Of a stretch of 13,048 nt of DNA, positions 1 to 6,212 are shown piece by piece; the first letter of the stretch is position 1; the number at the start of each line of letters is the position of its first letter. A program made the position numbers and the translations under genes. The DNA is from Streptosporangiaceae bacterium (GTDB taxonomy: Bacteria; Actinomycetota; Actinomycetes; Streptosporangiales; Streptosporangiaceae): positions 1-13,048 of the forward strand of contig JASHOI010000733.1 of the NCBI GenBank assembly GCA_030041195.1. The letters are read 5' to 3'. The notes below the pieces were generated by a model. That model did no database searches. It was given only the letters and a program-made list of their open reading frames with translations, and was not told where the DNA came from.

Positions 1-633
1 GCCAGCAGCCTGGGCGATGCGACGTCGGTCCGGGGCAGCGCGACGTCGGCCACCGGAACAAGGGGGCGGCGGGACCACGGAGCGGCCGGCGATGGGGCCA
101 CGGCAACCTCCGGCAGCGGTGACCCCGCGGCGGCGGACGGCGCAGGCGGCACCGAGGCACCCGCCGGCTTTGCGTGGTTCCAGGTCACGGCCGCCAGCCT
201 TGGCACGGCGGCCGGATTCAAGATCGCCGCCCCGGCAACCTGGCGGCTGACCAGGCAAGGCCTGGTCAGCTATCTGCGGCCGCCATCGGCACGTGCCTAC
301 ATCGAAATCAGCCTGGCGCCGTTCACCTACCCGGGGCCGCTGCGGGAGGCCGCTTTCCTGCAGGCGCAGGCACTCCGGCAGGACCTCTACCCGGGATACC
401 GGCTGATCGCGATCAGGCCGGGAACGTACCTTGGCGAGCCCGATGCGGCGTGGAGGTTCAGCTGGCTGCAGGGCGGCACGACCCGCGTCGGCGTCCTGAA
501 GTGGCTGGTGAGCGCCGCCACCCCGGCCGGAACACAAGACTACGAGCTGGAGGTGTCCGCCCCCTCGGGCACGTTCGCCGGGGCGCTGACGGTCTTCCGC
601 CGGGCGCTGCAGACGTTCCAGCCGCTGACGTAG
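1..633 (+). CDS. C-terminal part of a probable exported or membrane protein (Ser/Thr-kinase-type extracellular domain), start outside window
   Basis: The reading frame is open from the first base to a TAG at 631-633, giving 210 residues without the N-terminus. The first 50 or so visible residues are a low-complexity Gly/Ala/Ser/Thr linker. A folded region follows (about residues 58-210), with a segment reading GFKIAAPATWRLTRQGLVSY and later aromatic-rich strands (FSWLQGG, VLKWLVSA, YELEVSAP). In actinomycetes this pattern (FKI-x-AP-x-W, then a short beta-rich domain ending in F-x-P-L) is common as the extracellular C-terminus of membrane Ser/Thr protein kinases or of lipoproteins. That match is from memory of the family; no kinase motif is visible because the N-terminal part lies outside. 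A strong hairpin terminator follows the stop directly. The frame is real judging by GC-rich third positions and normal protein composition; the exact family is uncertain. Confidence 0.7.
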   Translation, partial: ASSLGDATSVRGSATSATGTRGRRDHGAAGDGATATSGSGDPAAADGAGGTEAPAGFAWFQVTAASLGTAAGFKIAAPATWRLTRQGLVSYLRPPSARAYIEISLAPFTYPGPLREAAFLQAQALRQDLYPGYRLIAIRPGTYLGEPDAAWRFSWLQGGTTRVGVLKWLVSAATPAGTQDYELEVSAPSGTFAGALTVFRRALQTFQPLT

Positions 634-634
634 A

Positions 635-666
635 GCGGCCCCCTGGCCAGAACGCCAGGGGGCCGC
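635..666. terminator. Bidirectional hairpin terminator between convergent genes
   Basis: A perfect 13-bp stem has left arm GCGGCCCCCTGGC (635-647) and right arm GCCAGGGGGCCGC (654-666), closing a 6-nt loop CAGAAC. It starts 2 nt after the stop of the upstream plus-strand gene and ends 16 nt before the stop of the convergent minus-strand gene, so it can end transcripts from both sides. There is no U-tract, which is usual for actinomycete terminators. Confidence 0.85.
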
Positions 667-682
667 GGCCGTCAGCTGCTCC

Positions 683-1405
683 TTAGTACCAGCCGTCGGC
701 CTCCTCGTGCGCCCACGCGCCGCACGGCGACCCGTACAGGGACTGGATGTAGGTCAGTCCCCACCGGATCTGGGTGGCGGCGTCGGTCTGCCAGTCAGGC
801 CCGGCACTGGCCATCTTCGAGCCCGGCAAGGCCTGCGGGATTCCGTAGGCCCCGGAGGTCGGGTTGGTGGCGTAGACGTTCCAGCCGCTCTCCTCGTTCC
901 ACAACGAGTCCAGGCAGGAGAACTGGCTGGACGACCAGCCATACGAGCCGAGCATGCCCATCGCGATCTGCTGCGCCGAGCCCGAAGGCACCGGGGCAGC
1001 CGGTGGCGCGGCCTGGCTCTGCTGCTGCTGGGCCTGCTGCTGCGCCGCCTGGTCCGCGGCCGCCTCGGCTGCGGCCCGGCGTGCGGCCTCCTGTTTCCTG
1101 AGCGCGGCCTGGCGAGCGGCAGCTTGCTGCGCCGTGAACGTGGCGCTTTGCTGCCGCAGAGCAGACATGGCTCTGGAGATCTGGACTTGCGAGGCTAGCG
1201 TTCCGGGGCCGTCAGACTGGGCCGAGTTTGCGACCCCTCTCGCGACTGCCGCCGGCCCGGTAGCCGACTGCGATGCCACGGTGACTGGCCAGAGGGCCAC
1301 CACCCCGGAGGCCGCCGCCGCGGTGAGGACGGTGGAGCCTGTTACTGCGATCGTGAGCTTAGAGGGTTTTCCGTGCAGGGGGGTATGACGTCGTACGCGG
1401 GTCAA
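683..1405 (-). CDS. Exported SLT-domain wall enzyme (lytic transglycosylase / aggregation-promoting-factor-like)
   Basis: A 240-residue protein predicted to cleave peptidoglycan glycan strands outside the cell. Residues 1-15 are basic, and residues 17-46 form a hydrophobic signal peptide or anchor (IAVTGSTVLTAAAASGVVAL). Residues 73-130 are an Ala/Gln/Arg-rich helix, probably coiled coil, ending in a Gln tract, and a Pro-rich linker runs to about 142. Residues 145-240 are the SLT-like domain, with catalytic Glu172 in NEESGW, then SGAYGIPQALPGSKM and the terminal EEADGWY typical of these proteins. Cys164 and Cys228 match cysteines in the neighbouring paralogue and may form a disulfide. The start is TTG at 1403-1405, supported by AAGGG at 1412-1416 with 6-nt spacing. 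It could equally be named Rpf-like; the enzyme class is inferred from the fold, not proven. Confidence 0.88.
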   Translation of the reverse strand: MTRVRRHTPLHGKPSKLTIAVTGSTVLTAAAASGVVALWPVTVASQSATGPAAVARGVANSAQSDGPGTLASQVQISRAMSALRQQSATFTAQQAAARQAALRKQEAARRAAAEAAADQAAQQQAQQQQSQAAPPAAPVPSGSAQQIAMGMLGSYGWSSSQFSCLDSLWNEESGWNVYATNPTSGAYGIPQALPGSKMASAGPDWQTDAATQIRWGLTYIQSLYGSPCGAWAHEEADGWY

Positions 1406-1746
1406 TAGGAGCCCTTGGTCGGGCGCGCCAGGCGCGCTCGGCTTCCACCCGAAATTGCACTGTCACGCCGCCGGTCGATGGCAGGCATGCAGCGGCGCAC
1501 AGGACTTGACGCGGGATCAGGGCGACGGGGGCCACTCGGGGGCAGCCGTCATGCACGCTGGGTGCTTCGGGAATCTACATTGCCTAAGAATCTGGACCAG
1601 TGGCGCCAGAAACGGCTCGAAATCCGTATGACGTACATCACAGTGCGCCCATCTTTGCTCGCGATGTTTCGCCTATTTTGTCCATTCCTTAGAATTGGCC
1701 AGGCGCGGCGAACCGGGCCAGCCCGTTCGATTACAAATCTTGCATG

Positions 1747-1846
1747 CTAAGTAACCCCTTGTCGTCAACATGGCTAGTGACCAGGGCATTCGTGTTATCG
1801 CCAATGCAGCGCGTTAGCCATCCTGAGTAGCAGCACGACTACTTAG
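1747..1846 (-). ncRNA. Candidate structured RNA or long leader element (four nested stems)
   Basis: Four perfectly paired, properly nested arm pairs can be read directly. P1 is CTAAGTA 1747-1753 with TACTTAG 1840-1846. P2 is GTCGT 1761-1765 with ACGAC 1835-1839. P3 is ATGGCTA 1770-1776 with TAGCCAT 1815-1821. P4 is GCATT 1786-1790 with AATGC 1803-1807, closing a 12-nt loop. P1 and P2 stack on the 3' side, with a 7-nt bulge on the other. Read on the minus strand, a CAGG (1825-1822) next to P3 could also pair with CCTG (1785-1782) as a pseudoknot; this is weak. The minus strand is preferred because the block lies upstream of the SLT gene starting at 1405 and downstream of the SLT gene ending at 2001, but strand is not proven. 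It matches no riboswitch consensus I could recall. Confidence 0.35.
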
Positions 1847-1960
1847 AGCCAATACCGGGTTCCCGTCTGCTCAGCGGATGGGCGCCGCATTCCACCACCG
1901 TGCCCACCCGCGATGGGGGGGCCACATTCCACCCCGTCGACCCGTTAAGGCGGACGGCAT

Positions 1961-1989
1961 GATGGCAGAGGGATGGCAGGAAGATGGCA
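1961..1989. repeat. Three GATGGCA direct repeats at 11-bp period
   Basis: GATGGCA occurs at 1961-1967, 1972-1978 and 1983-1989, each start exactly 11 bp after the last, ending 11 bp before the stop codon of the upstream SLT gene (minus strand). Two more GATGG copies lie nearby at 1877-1881 and 1912-1916. The helical spacing could suit cooperative protein binding on one face of the DNA; function is unknown. Confidence 0.5.
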
Positions 1990-2000
1990 CGAAACGGCGG

Positions 2001-2645
2001 TCAGTACCAGCCGTCGGCCTCCTCGTGATCCCACGCTGCGCACGGCGAGCCGTACACGGACTGGATGTACCCGAGCCCCCACCTGATCTGCGTGGTCGGG
2101 TCGGTCTGCCAGTCAGGACCCGCGCTGGCCATCTTGGATCCGGGCAGGGCCTGCGGGATCCCGTACGCGCCGCTGGCGTTCTCGGCGTTGTAAATCCACC
2201 CGCTCTCACGTTCCCACAGGTCGTCCAGGCAGCCCCACTGCGAGCTGGCGAACCCGTACGAGGAGAGCAGACCGAATGCTATCGACTGGGCGGTGCCGGG
2301 ATCGGGCGGCGGCATGTTCACGAGCACCGAGTCGGCGCCGGAGCCCGACAACGAGGACGACGGGCTGGTGGCCATCTTCGGGGTGGCGACCAGGCTCAGC
2401 GTCTTGGACGCGGCATCCACGAGGATCATCTGCTGGCGTTCCTGCTCGAGCAGGGTGGCGGCGTGACTGGACGGAATCGCCGCCAAGGCCGCGGCCGCAG
2501 GATCGGCGCCGCCATCTCTCATGTGCATCTCGACCAGCACGCCGCCGGCAATTGCCACAACCGCGGTCATCGTCGTGACCAGGAGAAAGCCGAATCGCCT
2601 GCGCCCGCGGCGCCGGACGTGAGCCCGCCTCCGGTGCTGTGACAA
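2001..2645 (-). CDS. Exported SLT-domain wall enzyme, paralogue of the 683-1405 gene
   Basis: A 214-residue protein. Residues 1-18 are strongly basic (RRRAHVRRRGRRRFG), and 19-40 form a hydrophobic anchor or signal (FLLVTTMTAVVAIAGGVLV). A short linker region runs to about 115, and residues 117-214 are the SLT-like domain, with catalytic Glu147 in ERESGW, SGAYGIPQALPGSKM and the terminal EEADGWY. The last 57 residues match the neighbouring enzyme at 51 positions, while the N-terminal halves are unrelated in sequence. Cys139 and Cys202 align with the paralogue's cysteines. The start chosen is TTG at 2643-2645, because GGAAGGAG at 2650-2657 precedes it by 4 nt and the basic-plus-hydrophobic export signal follows at once. 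The frame stays open to a TTG at 2831, but that extension has no export signal and a poor ribosome site. Confidence 0.85.
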   Translation of the reverse strand: MSQHRRRAHVRRRGRRRFGFLLVTTMTAVVAIAGGVLVEMHMRDGGADPAAAALAAIPSSHAATLLEQERQQMILVDAASKTLSLVATPKMATSPSSSLSGSGADSVLVNMPPPDPGTAQSIAFGLLSSYGFASSQWGCLDDLWERESGWIYNAENASGAYGIPQALPGSKMASAGPDWQTDPTTQIRWGLGYIQSVYGSPCAAWDHEEADGWY

Positions 2646-3101
2646 TGCGCTCCTTCCGTCGGCCACGCACGCCGGGCAGAACACCCTGCGCGCAGACCGC
2701 TGCGGTACAGGGCAGCGAGTCAGTGACGGATGGGGCCAATGCGGCGCCAGATGACTAGAGGTGGCAGAACCACGCATGTGGGTCCAGTACCGTCGCCGAC
2801 CTACGTTGCCAGAAGCGAAGGAGTGGACCAAGCGCTTCCGGAGAAAAAGTTGTGTTGCAAACGCGGGAATTGCGTTTCACAGATCACAGTTTGGCAACGC
2901 GTAAGGTCACAATTACTCGGCGTAAGGGCTTCATCCTGTGATCACCACTCCCGGGGAAGTGGCGCGCTGCGACACGCCGGGCCATCCCCGGCGCCGCTGC
3001 GAATGCGGTTAACTTCCAAAGCAGGGCATCGCCGGCTGGATCGGTGGCGATAGTGAGCAGTCGGCTGAGCCGGATAGTGACGGTCGGCAACTGAGAGCCG
3101 C
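2646..3101. other. 456-bp divergent intergenic region between SLT-enzyme and rhomboid genes
   Basis: It should hold the promoters of both divergent genes; no clear -35/-10 pair stands out. An AT-richer stretch (about 2841-2900) contains an imperfect inverted repeat: TGTG 2851-2854 and AAACGC 2859-2864 pair with GCGTTT 2872-2877 and CACA 2878-2881. GTTGCAAAC (2854-2862) is also mirrored by GTTTGGCAAC (2889-2898) with one extra base. GTGATCAC at 2938-2945 is an 8-bp palindrome. GATAGTGA is repeated at 3049-3056 and 3073-3080, 24 bp apart. No gene is supported in the gap. Confidence 0.5.
2650..2657 (-). promoter_or_regulatory. Ribosome binding site deciding the TTG start at 2645
   Basis: On the minus strand GGAAGGAG is followed by CGCA and then TTG. 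This places initiation 62 codons inside the longest open frame and directly ahead of the export signal. Confidence 0.65.
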
Positions 3102-3884
3102 GTGAATGGTTACGATGAGCAATTGACGGCCGGACGGGTGGTGACGGTGAGCAGCAGTCCGGAATCGGGCCCGGCGCGCGGCTCCGCCGACCGCGGGACC
3201 TGGGACCTCGGAAGCGGCAGCGCCGAGACGGTGCTGGCCGAGGCGCGTAAGGCCCTGTTCGTGATGGTCGGCTTTCTCGCCATCCTGTGGATCATCCAGA
3301 TCGCGAACTGGGCCGATCACTACCAGCTCACGTACGAGTACGGGATCCGGCCCAGGGACGCGGCCAGCCTGCCGGACATCCTGACCGCCCCGTTCCTGCA
3401 CTTCAGCTGGGCCCACATCGAGGGGAATTCGGGCCCGCTGTTCATCTTCGGCTTCCTGGCCGCCTACCGCGGCGTCACCAAGTTCTTCGGCCTGACCGTT
3501 CTGGTGATCCTCACCAGCGGGCTGGGCGCGTGGATCTTCGAGAGCCCGGGTTCGGTCGGGGCCGGAGCGTCCGGGGTGGTCTTCGGGTACCTCGGCTACA
3601 TCATGGTCCGCGGGTTCTTCGACCGGCACCCGATTGACATGCTGGTCGGCGCCGTGATGGCGCTCTGCTTCGCGTACCAGTTCACCGTGCTGCTCCCGCA
3701 GGCCGGGATCGGGTGGCAGGCGCACATCGGCGGGCTGGTCGGCGGCGTAGCGGCCGGCTGGATATTCAGGGAGCGGCGCACCGGTACCAGACAGGGCAAG
3801 GGCTCCGCCGGCTCGAAACCGGCGTCGCCAGCGAGCGGCCCCCGGGCCGACCTGCACAAGCAGCTCGACGACCTCGGCCTCTGA
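3102..3884 (+). CDS. Rhomboid-family intramembrane serine protease
   Basis: A 260-residue multi-pass membrane protein that should cut membrane-anchored substrates within or near the lipid layer. Hydrophobic segments are seen at about residues 51-68, 112-122, 129-147, 157-170, 178-198 and 207-222. The rhomboid signatures are present: H105-x3-N109 in WAHIEGN, the catalytic serine Ser157 in GAGASG, and the catalytic histidine His208 in AHIGG followed by a Gly-rich helix. The N-terminal 45 residues and the C-terminal 38 (ending LHKQLDDLGL) are soluble tails. The start is uncertain: GTG at 3102 gives the longest frame, but GTG codons at 3138, 3141 and 3147 are equally possible and no strong ribosome site decides. 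The next gene starts 6 bp after the stop, so the two are probably cotranscribed. Confidence 0.9.
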   Translation: MNGYDEQLTAGRVVTVSSSPESGPARGSADRGTWDLGSGSAETVLAEARKALFVMVGFLAILWIIQIANWADHYQLTYEYGIRPRDAASLPDILTAPFLHFSWAHIEGNSGPLFIFGFLAAYRGVTKFFGLTVLVILTSGLGAWIFESPGSVGAGASGVVFGYLGYIMVRGFFDRHPIDMLVGAVMALCFAYQFTVLLPQAGIGWQAHIGGLVGGVAAGWIFRERRTGTRQGKGSAGSKPASPASGPRADLHKQLDDLGL

Positions 3885-3890
3885 GCCACC

Positions 3891-4775
3891 ATGTCCATCG
3901 TCGACGCCCACCACCACGTCTGGGATCTGTCCGTGCGCGCTCAGCCGTTCCTCGACCAGCCCGGGCTTGGCCCGTTGCGCAGGAACTTCCTGCTCGCCGA
4001 GCTCGAGCCCGAGGCCGCTGCGCAGGGAGTGACGTCCACGGTCGTGGTGCAGACGGTCGCCGAGCCGGGGGAGACGCCCGAGCTGCTCGCGCTCGCCGCG
4101 ACCAGCGACCTGGTCGCCGGCGTGGTCGGCTGGGTAGACCTCGAAGCGCCCGATGTGGCGGATGCCATCGCCGCGCTCCGGCAGCTGCCCGGCGGCGACC
4201 TGCTGGTGGGAATCCGCCATACGGTGCTGACCGAGCCCGACCCCGGCTGGCTGGCCAGGCCGGCCGTGCTGCGCGGGCTGGCGGCCGTGGCCGCCGCCGG
4301 GCTCGTCTACGACGTGGTCGCCGCGGGCGCGCAGCTTAACGCGGCGGTTGCCGCCGCGGCCGCGACGCCGCAGCTCACGTTCGTGCTCGATCATTTCGGC
4401 AATCCCGAGATCGGCTCCGGGGTCGACGAGTCGTGGGCGAGCGTGTTCGGCGCGTTCGCGAAGCTGCCGAACACCGTTGGCAAGTTCTCGGGCGTGCTCG
4501 GCGAGCTCCCACCCGGCCGAGCCGACCTGGCAGACCGGCTGTTGCGGCCGCATTACGAGATCGCGCTGGCCGACTTTGGCCCGGACCGGCTGATGTTCGG
4601 CTCGGACTGGCCGGTCAGCACGATGCACGTCGGTTACGACGGCGTATGCGCGGCAGCCCGATCGCTCACCGCCGACCTCAGCCCGGCCGAGCAATCCGCG
4701 ATCTTCCACGGCACGGCACAGCGAACCTACGAGCTCAGCCTGCCCACGCAGCGGAGACGACCGGCGCCGAGCTGA
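3891..4775 (+). CDS. Amidohydrolase-family metal-dependent hydrolase (fuconolactonase-like)
   Basis: A 294-residue cytosolic TIM-barrel hydrolase of the amidohydrolase superfamily, related to L-fuconolactonase and 2-pyrone-4,6-dicarboxylate lactonase (COG3618-type). Visible motifs in order are the metal-binding H-x-H at His7/His9 in DAHHHVWDLS, a VVVQTV strand at 51-56, GIRH at 107-110, DHFGNP with His168 at 167-172, and GSDWP with Asp239 at 237-241. These match the family's ligand pattern. The likely reaction is hydrolysis of a sugar lactone or similar cyclic ester; the substrate cannot be told from sequence. The length is normal for the family. The ATG start lies 6 bp after the rhomboid stop with no clear ribosome site, which suggests translational coupling. 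Confidence 0.88.
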   Translation: MSIVDAHHHVWDLSVRAQPFLDQPGLGPLRRNFLLAELEPEAAAQGVTSTVVVQTVAEPGETPELLALAATSDLVAGVVGWVDLEAPDVADAIAALRQLPGGDLLVGIRHTVLTEPDPGWLARPAVLRGLAAVAAAGLVYDVVAAGAQLNAAVAAAAATPQLTFVLDHFGNPEIGSGVDESWASVFGAFAKLPNTVGKFSGVLGELPPGRADLADRLLRPHYEIALADFGPDRLMFGSDWPVSTMHVGYDGVCAAARSLTADLSPAEQSAIFHGTAQRTYELSLPTQRRRPAPS

Positions 4776-4871
4776 CCCCTCGAGGCCTCCGAGCCGCGCC
4801 ACCTCCCTCGTAGTAACGTCGGCTGCAGACCCGTCCTAGCGGGGTGCGAGACCAACCACTGGAGGTGCCGG

Positions 4872-5330
4872 ATGGCCGAACTGCCGCCGCTCCCAGAGAC
4901 AATGGTGCTGACCCACTTCATCGTCTCCGACGATGTCGAGCGCTCCCGGCGCTTCTACACCGAGGTACTGGGCGGCAGGGTCGAGTTCCCCGGAGACCCG
5001 GTCAATGTGGCACTGGCCAACAGCTGGATCGTCATCAATGCCGGCGGAGGCCCGACCGACGACAAGCCGACGGTCACCCTGGAGACGCCACCCGACCCCG
5101 ACCGCGTCAGCAGCTTCCTCAATATCCGGGTCAAAGACATCGACGCCGCGTACGCCGCATGGAGCGCCCGGGGCGCTCAATTCCTGACACCGCCGAAACA
5201 GCACCCGTACGAGAAGCGCTGCTACATCCGCGACCCCGACGGCCATCTGATCGAAGTAGGGCAAACCACAGACCCGGACGGGGACTGGTCGCCCAAGCAC
5301 TGGCCATCGAGCACGCCCGCCGAGAAGTGA
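4872..5330 (+). CDS. VOC-fold protein (glyoxalase / bleomycin-resistance / dioxygenase superfamily)
   Basis: A 152-residue single-chain VOC protein with the two usual beta-alpha-beta-beta-beta halves. The first is residues 12-60, opening MVLTHFIVSDDVERSRRFYT; the second is 81-130, closing CYIRDPDGHLIEVGQ. Putative metal ligands are His15, His125 or Glu128, in the usual superfamily places. The family includes lyases, dioxygenases and antibiotic-binding proteins, so the substrate is not assignable. The ATG at 4872 is well supported by GGAGG at 4861-4865 with 6-nt spacing. It lies 96 bp after the amidohydrolase gene on the same strand, so it may be in the same transcript or have its own promoter. 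It converges on the Clp-N gene, with 21 bp between the stops and no visible hairpin. Confidence 0.88.
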   Translation: MAELPPLPETMVLTHFIVSDDVERSRRFYTEVLGGRVEFPGDPVNVALANSWIVINAGGGPTDDKPTVTLETPPDPDRVSSFLNIRVKDIDAAYAAWSARGAQFLTPPKQHPYEKRCYIRDPDGHLIEVGQTTDPDGDWSPKHWPSSTPAEK

Positions 5331-5351
5331 AACCCAAGACCGCTGCCGGCC

Positions 5352-6092
5352 TCAGTCCCCTGCCGCCGCGGTGCCGCCAGGCGAAGTAGGCGGGTCCGGC
5401 TCACCGGGCGGGGCGGGTGGTTCCGCCGCGCCGGGCGGGTGCTCGGGGCTGGCCGGGTCTTTCGGGCTGGCGGAGGCTTCGGGGCTGGGCGGACGCTCGG
5501 TCATGCCCAGGACGCGCTCGATGGCCTCGATCCGCTGCGCCATCTTGGTGAGCGTGTCCTGCAGCTCGCCCGTCCGGCGCTCGCCGGACACGCGGAACAC
5601 CACGCTCTCCGCGGTGACCTCCCCGGTCGCGACTCCCGGTGGCGGCTCGCCCGAGGCGCCGGCGTGGATCAGCTGGATGGCCCGCTGCCGGACCAGGTTC
5701 AGGTCGGCGCCGAGCCGCACCAGCACCTGGGCCGCGACGCCCTCGCCCTCGCGGATCAGCCCCAGCAGGAGGTGCTCGGTGCCGATGTAGTCGTGCCCGA
5801 GCTGCAGCGCCTCGCGCAGCGACAGCTCCAGCACCTTCTTGGCCCGCGGCGTGAACGGGACGTGCTCCGACGGCGCCTGCTGGCCCTGGCCGATGATCTC
5901 CTCAACCTGCTGCCGCACCGCCTCCAGGCTGATCCCCAGCGACCCGAGCGCCTTGGCAGCGACGCCCTCACCCTCGTGGATGAGGCCGAGCAGGAGGTGC
6001 TCGGTGCCGATGTAGTTGTGGTTCAGCATCCTGGCCTCTTCGCGAGCCAGGACCACGACCCGGCGCGCCCGGTCGGTAAACCTCTCGAACAT
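5352..6092 (-). CDS. Stand-alone ClpC N-terminal-domain protein (no ATPase modules)
   Basis: A 246-residue protein. Residues 1-145 are a complete double Clp-N repeat almost identical to the N-terminal domain of actinomycete ClpC/ClpC1: MFERFTDRARRVVVLA, two NYIGTEHLLLGLI-type repeats at 26-38 and 101-113, and VPFTPRAKKVLELSLREAL at 78-96. Instead of AAA+ domains, a short linker follows, then a helix with coiled-coil character (about 176-196, LQDTLTKMAQRIEAIERVLG) and a disordered Pro/Glu/Ala/Ser tail to the end. Glu31 and Glu106, which by my alignment correspond to the phospho-arginine-pocket glutamates described for B. subtilis ClpC, are kept, as are Phe2 and Phe80, contacts for cyclomarin in ClpC1. 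The role could be a ClpC adaptor or decoy, as reported for mycobacterial ClpC2; this is inference. The ATG start has GGAGG at 6102-6106 with 9-nt spacing. Confidence 0.9.
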   Translation of the reverse strand: MFERFTDRARRVVVLAREEARMLNHNYIGTEHLLLGLIHEGEGVAAKALGSLGISLEAVRQQVEEIIGQGQQAPSEHVPFTPRAKKVLELSLREALQLGHDYIGTEHLLLGLIREGEGVAAQVLVRLGADLNLVRQRAIQLIHAGASGEPPPGVATGEVTAESVVFRVSGERRTGELQDTLTKMAQRIEAIERVLGMTERPPSPEASASPKDPASPEHPPGAAEPPAPPGEPDPPTSPGGTAAAGD

Positions 6093-6174
6093 CTCGCACC
6101 GCCTCCGCTTTAGTCTGCACTCCCGCGCGCAGTCCGCAAACCCGAAGCAGGCCCGGCCTTGTTCAGGAACACGC

Positions 6175-6187
6175 CGCGATGATCGCG
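6175..6187. promoter_or_regulatory. Palindrome CGCGAT-G-ATCGCG upstream of the Clp-N gene
   Basis: A perfect 6-bp inverted repeat around one central base lies 83 nt upstream of the Clp-N start codon (minus strand) and 26 nt beyond the stop of the methyltransferase gene. It could be an operator for the Clp-N promoter; the loop is too small for a good RNA hairpin. No regulator is identifiable. Confidence 0.25.
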
Positions 6188-6212
6188 TCGCTGACGCTGT
6201 CGGCCCAGTCGG

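Larger units (their letters stand above)
1406..2000. other. 595-bp gene-free gap between two SLT-enzyme genes; AT-rich core
   Basis: No convincing coding frame is present on either strand. Two 60-base blocks that I counted (1621-1680 and 1741-1800) are about 50% GC, far below the surrounding genes. The gap should contain the promoter and leader of the downstream minus-strand gene (start 1405). It also holds the nested inverted repeats at 1747-1846 and the triple 7-mer at 1961-1989. The sequence CATTCCACC occurs twice (1888-1896 and 1925-1933). A small GC palindrome (GCGCGCC-A-GGCGCGC, 1423-1437) lies just upstream of the ribosome site of the SLT gene. I looked for a c-di-AMP (ydaO) riboswitch, known before such genes in actinomycetes, and did not find its conserved blocks. 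Confidence 0.6.

Noticed and set aside
1725..1734. GTTCGATTAC, resembling a tRNA T-loop
   Set aside because: No flanking T-stem, acceptor or anticodon arms can be formed.
1747..1846. Small transposable element (MITE) with CTAAGTA/TACTTAG ends
   Set aside because: The terminal repeats are only 7 bp and there is no target-site duplication; the inner nested stems fit an RNA better.
1406..1870. c-di-AMP (ydaO) riboswitch ahead of the first SLT gene
   Set aside because: This was expected from gene class, but the conserved blocks (GGGGAACCCA-like and GTCAGCTAACC-like) are absent; the region before the second SLT gene lacks them too.
1961..1989. CRISPR-like repeats
   Set aside because: Repeat units are 7 bp with 4-bp spacers, far too short.
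2646..2831. N-terminal extension of the second SLT enzyme to TTG 2831
   Set aside because: A better ribosome site and the export signal both place the start at 2645.
2877..2888. CRP-type binding site (TCACAGATCACA)
   Set aside because: The half-sites are direct rather than inverted repeats and the spacing is wrong for the TGTGA-N6-TCACA consensus.
3009..4802. A 597-codon open frame on the minus strand across the rhomboid and amidohydrolase genes
   Set aside because: Its composition (Arg/Gly/His/Gln rich) is that of an antisense shadow in GC-rich DNA, and both plus-strand genes under it carry clear family motifs.
5371..6113. Long plus-strand frames opposite the Clp-N gene
   Set aside because: They are shadows of the highly conserved minus-strand Clp-N coding sequence.
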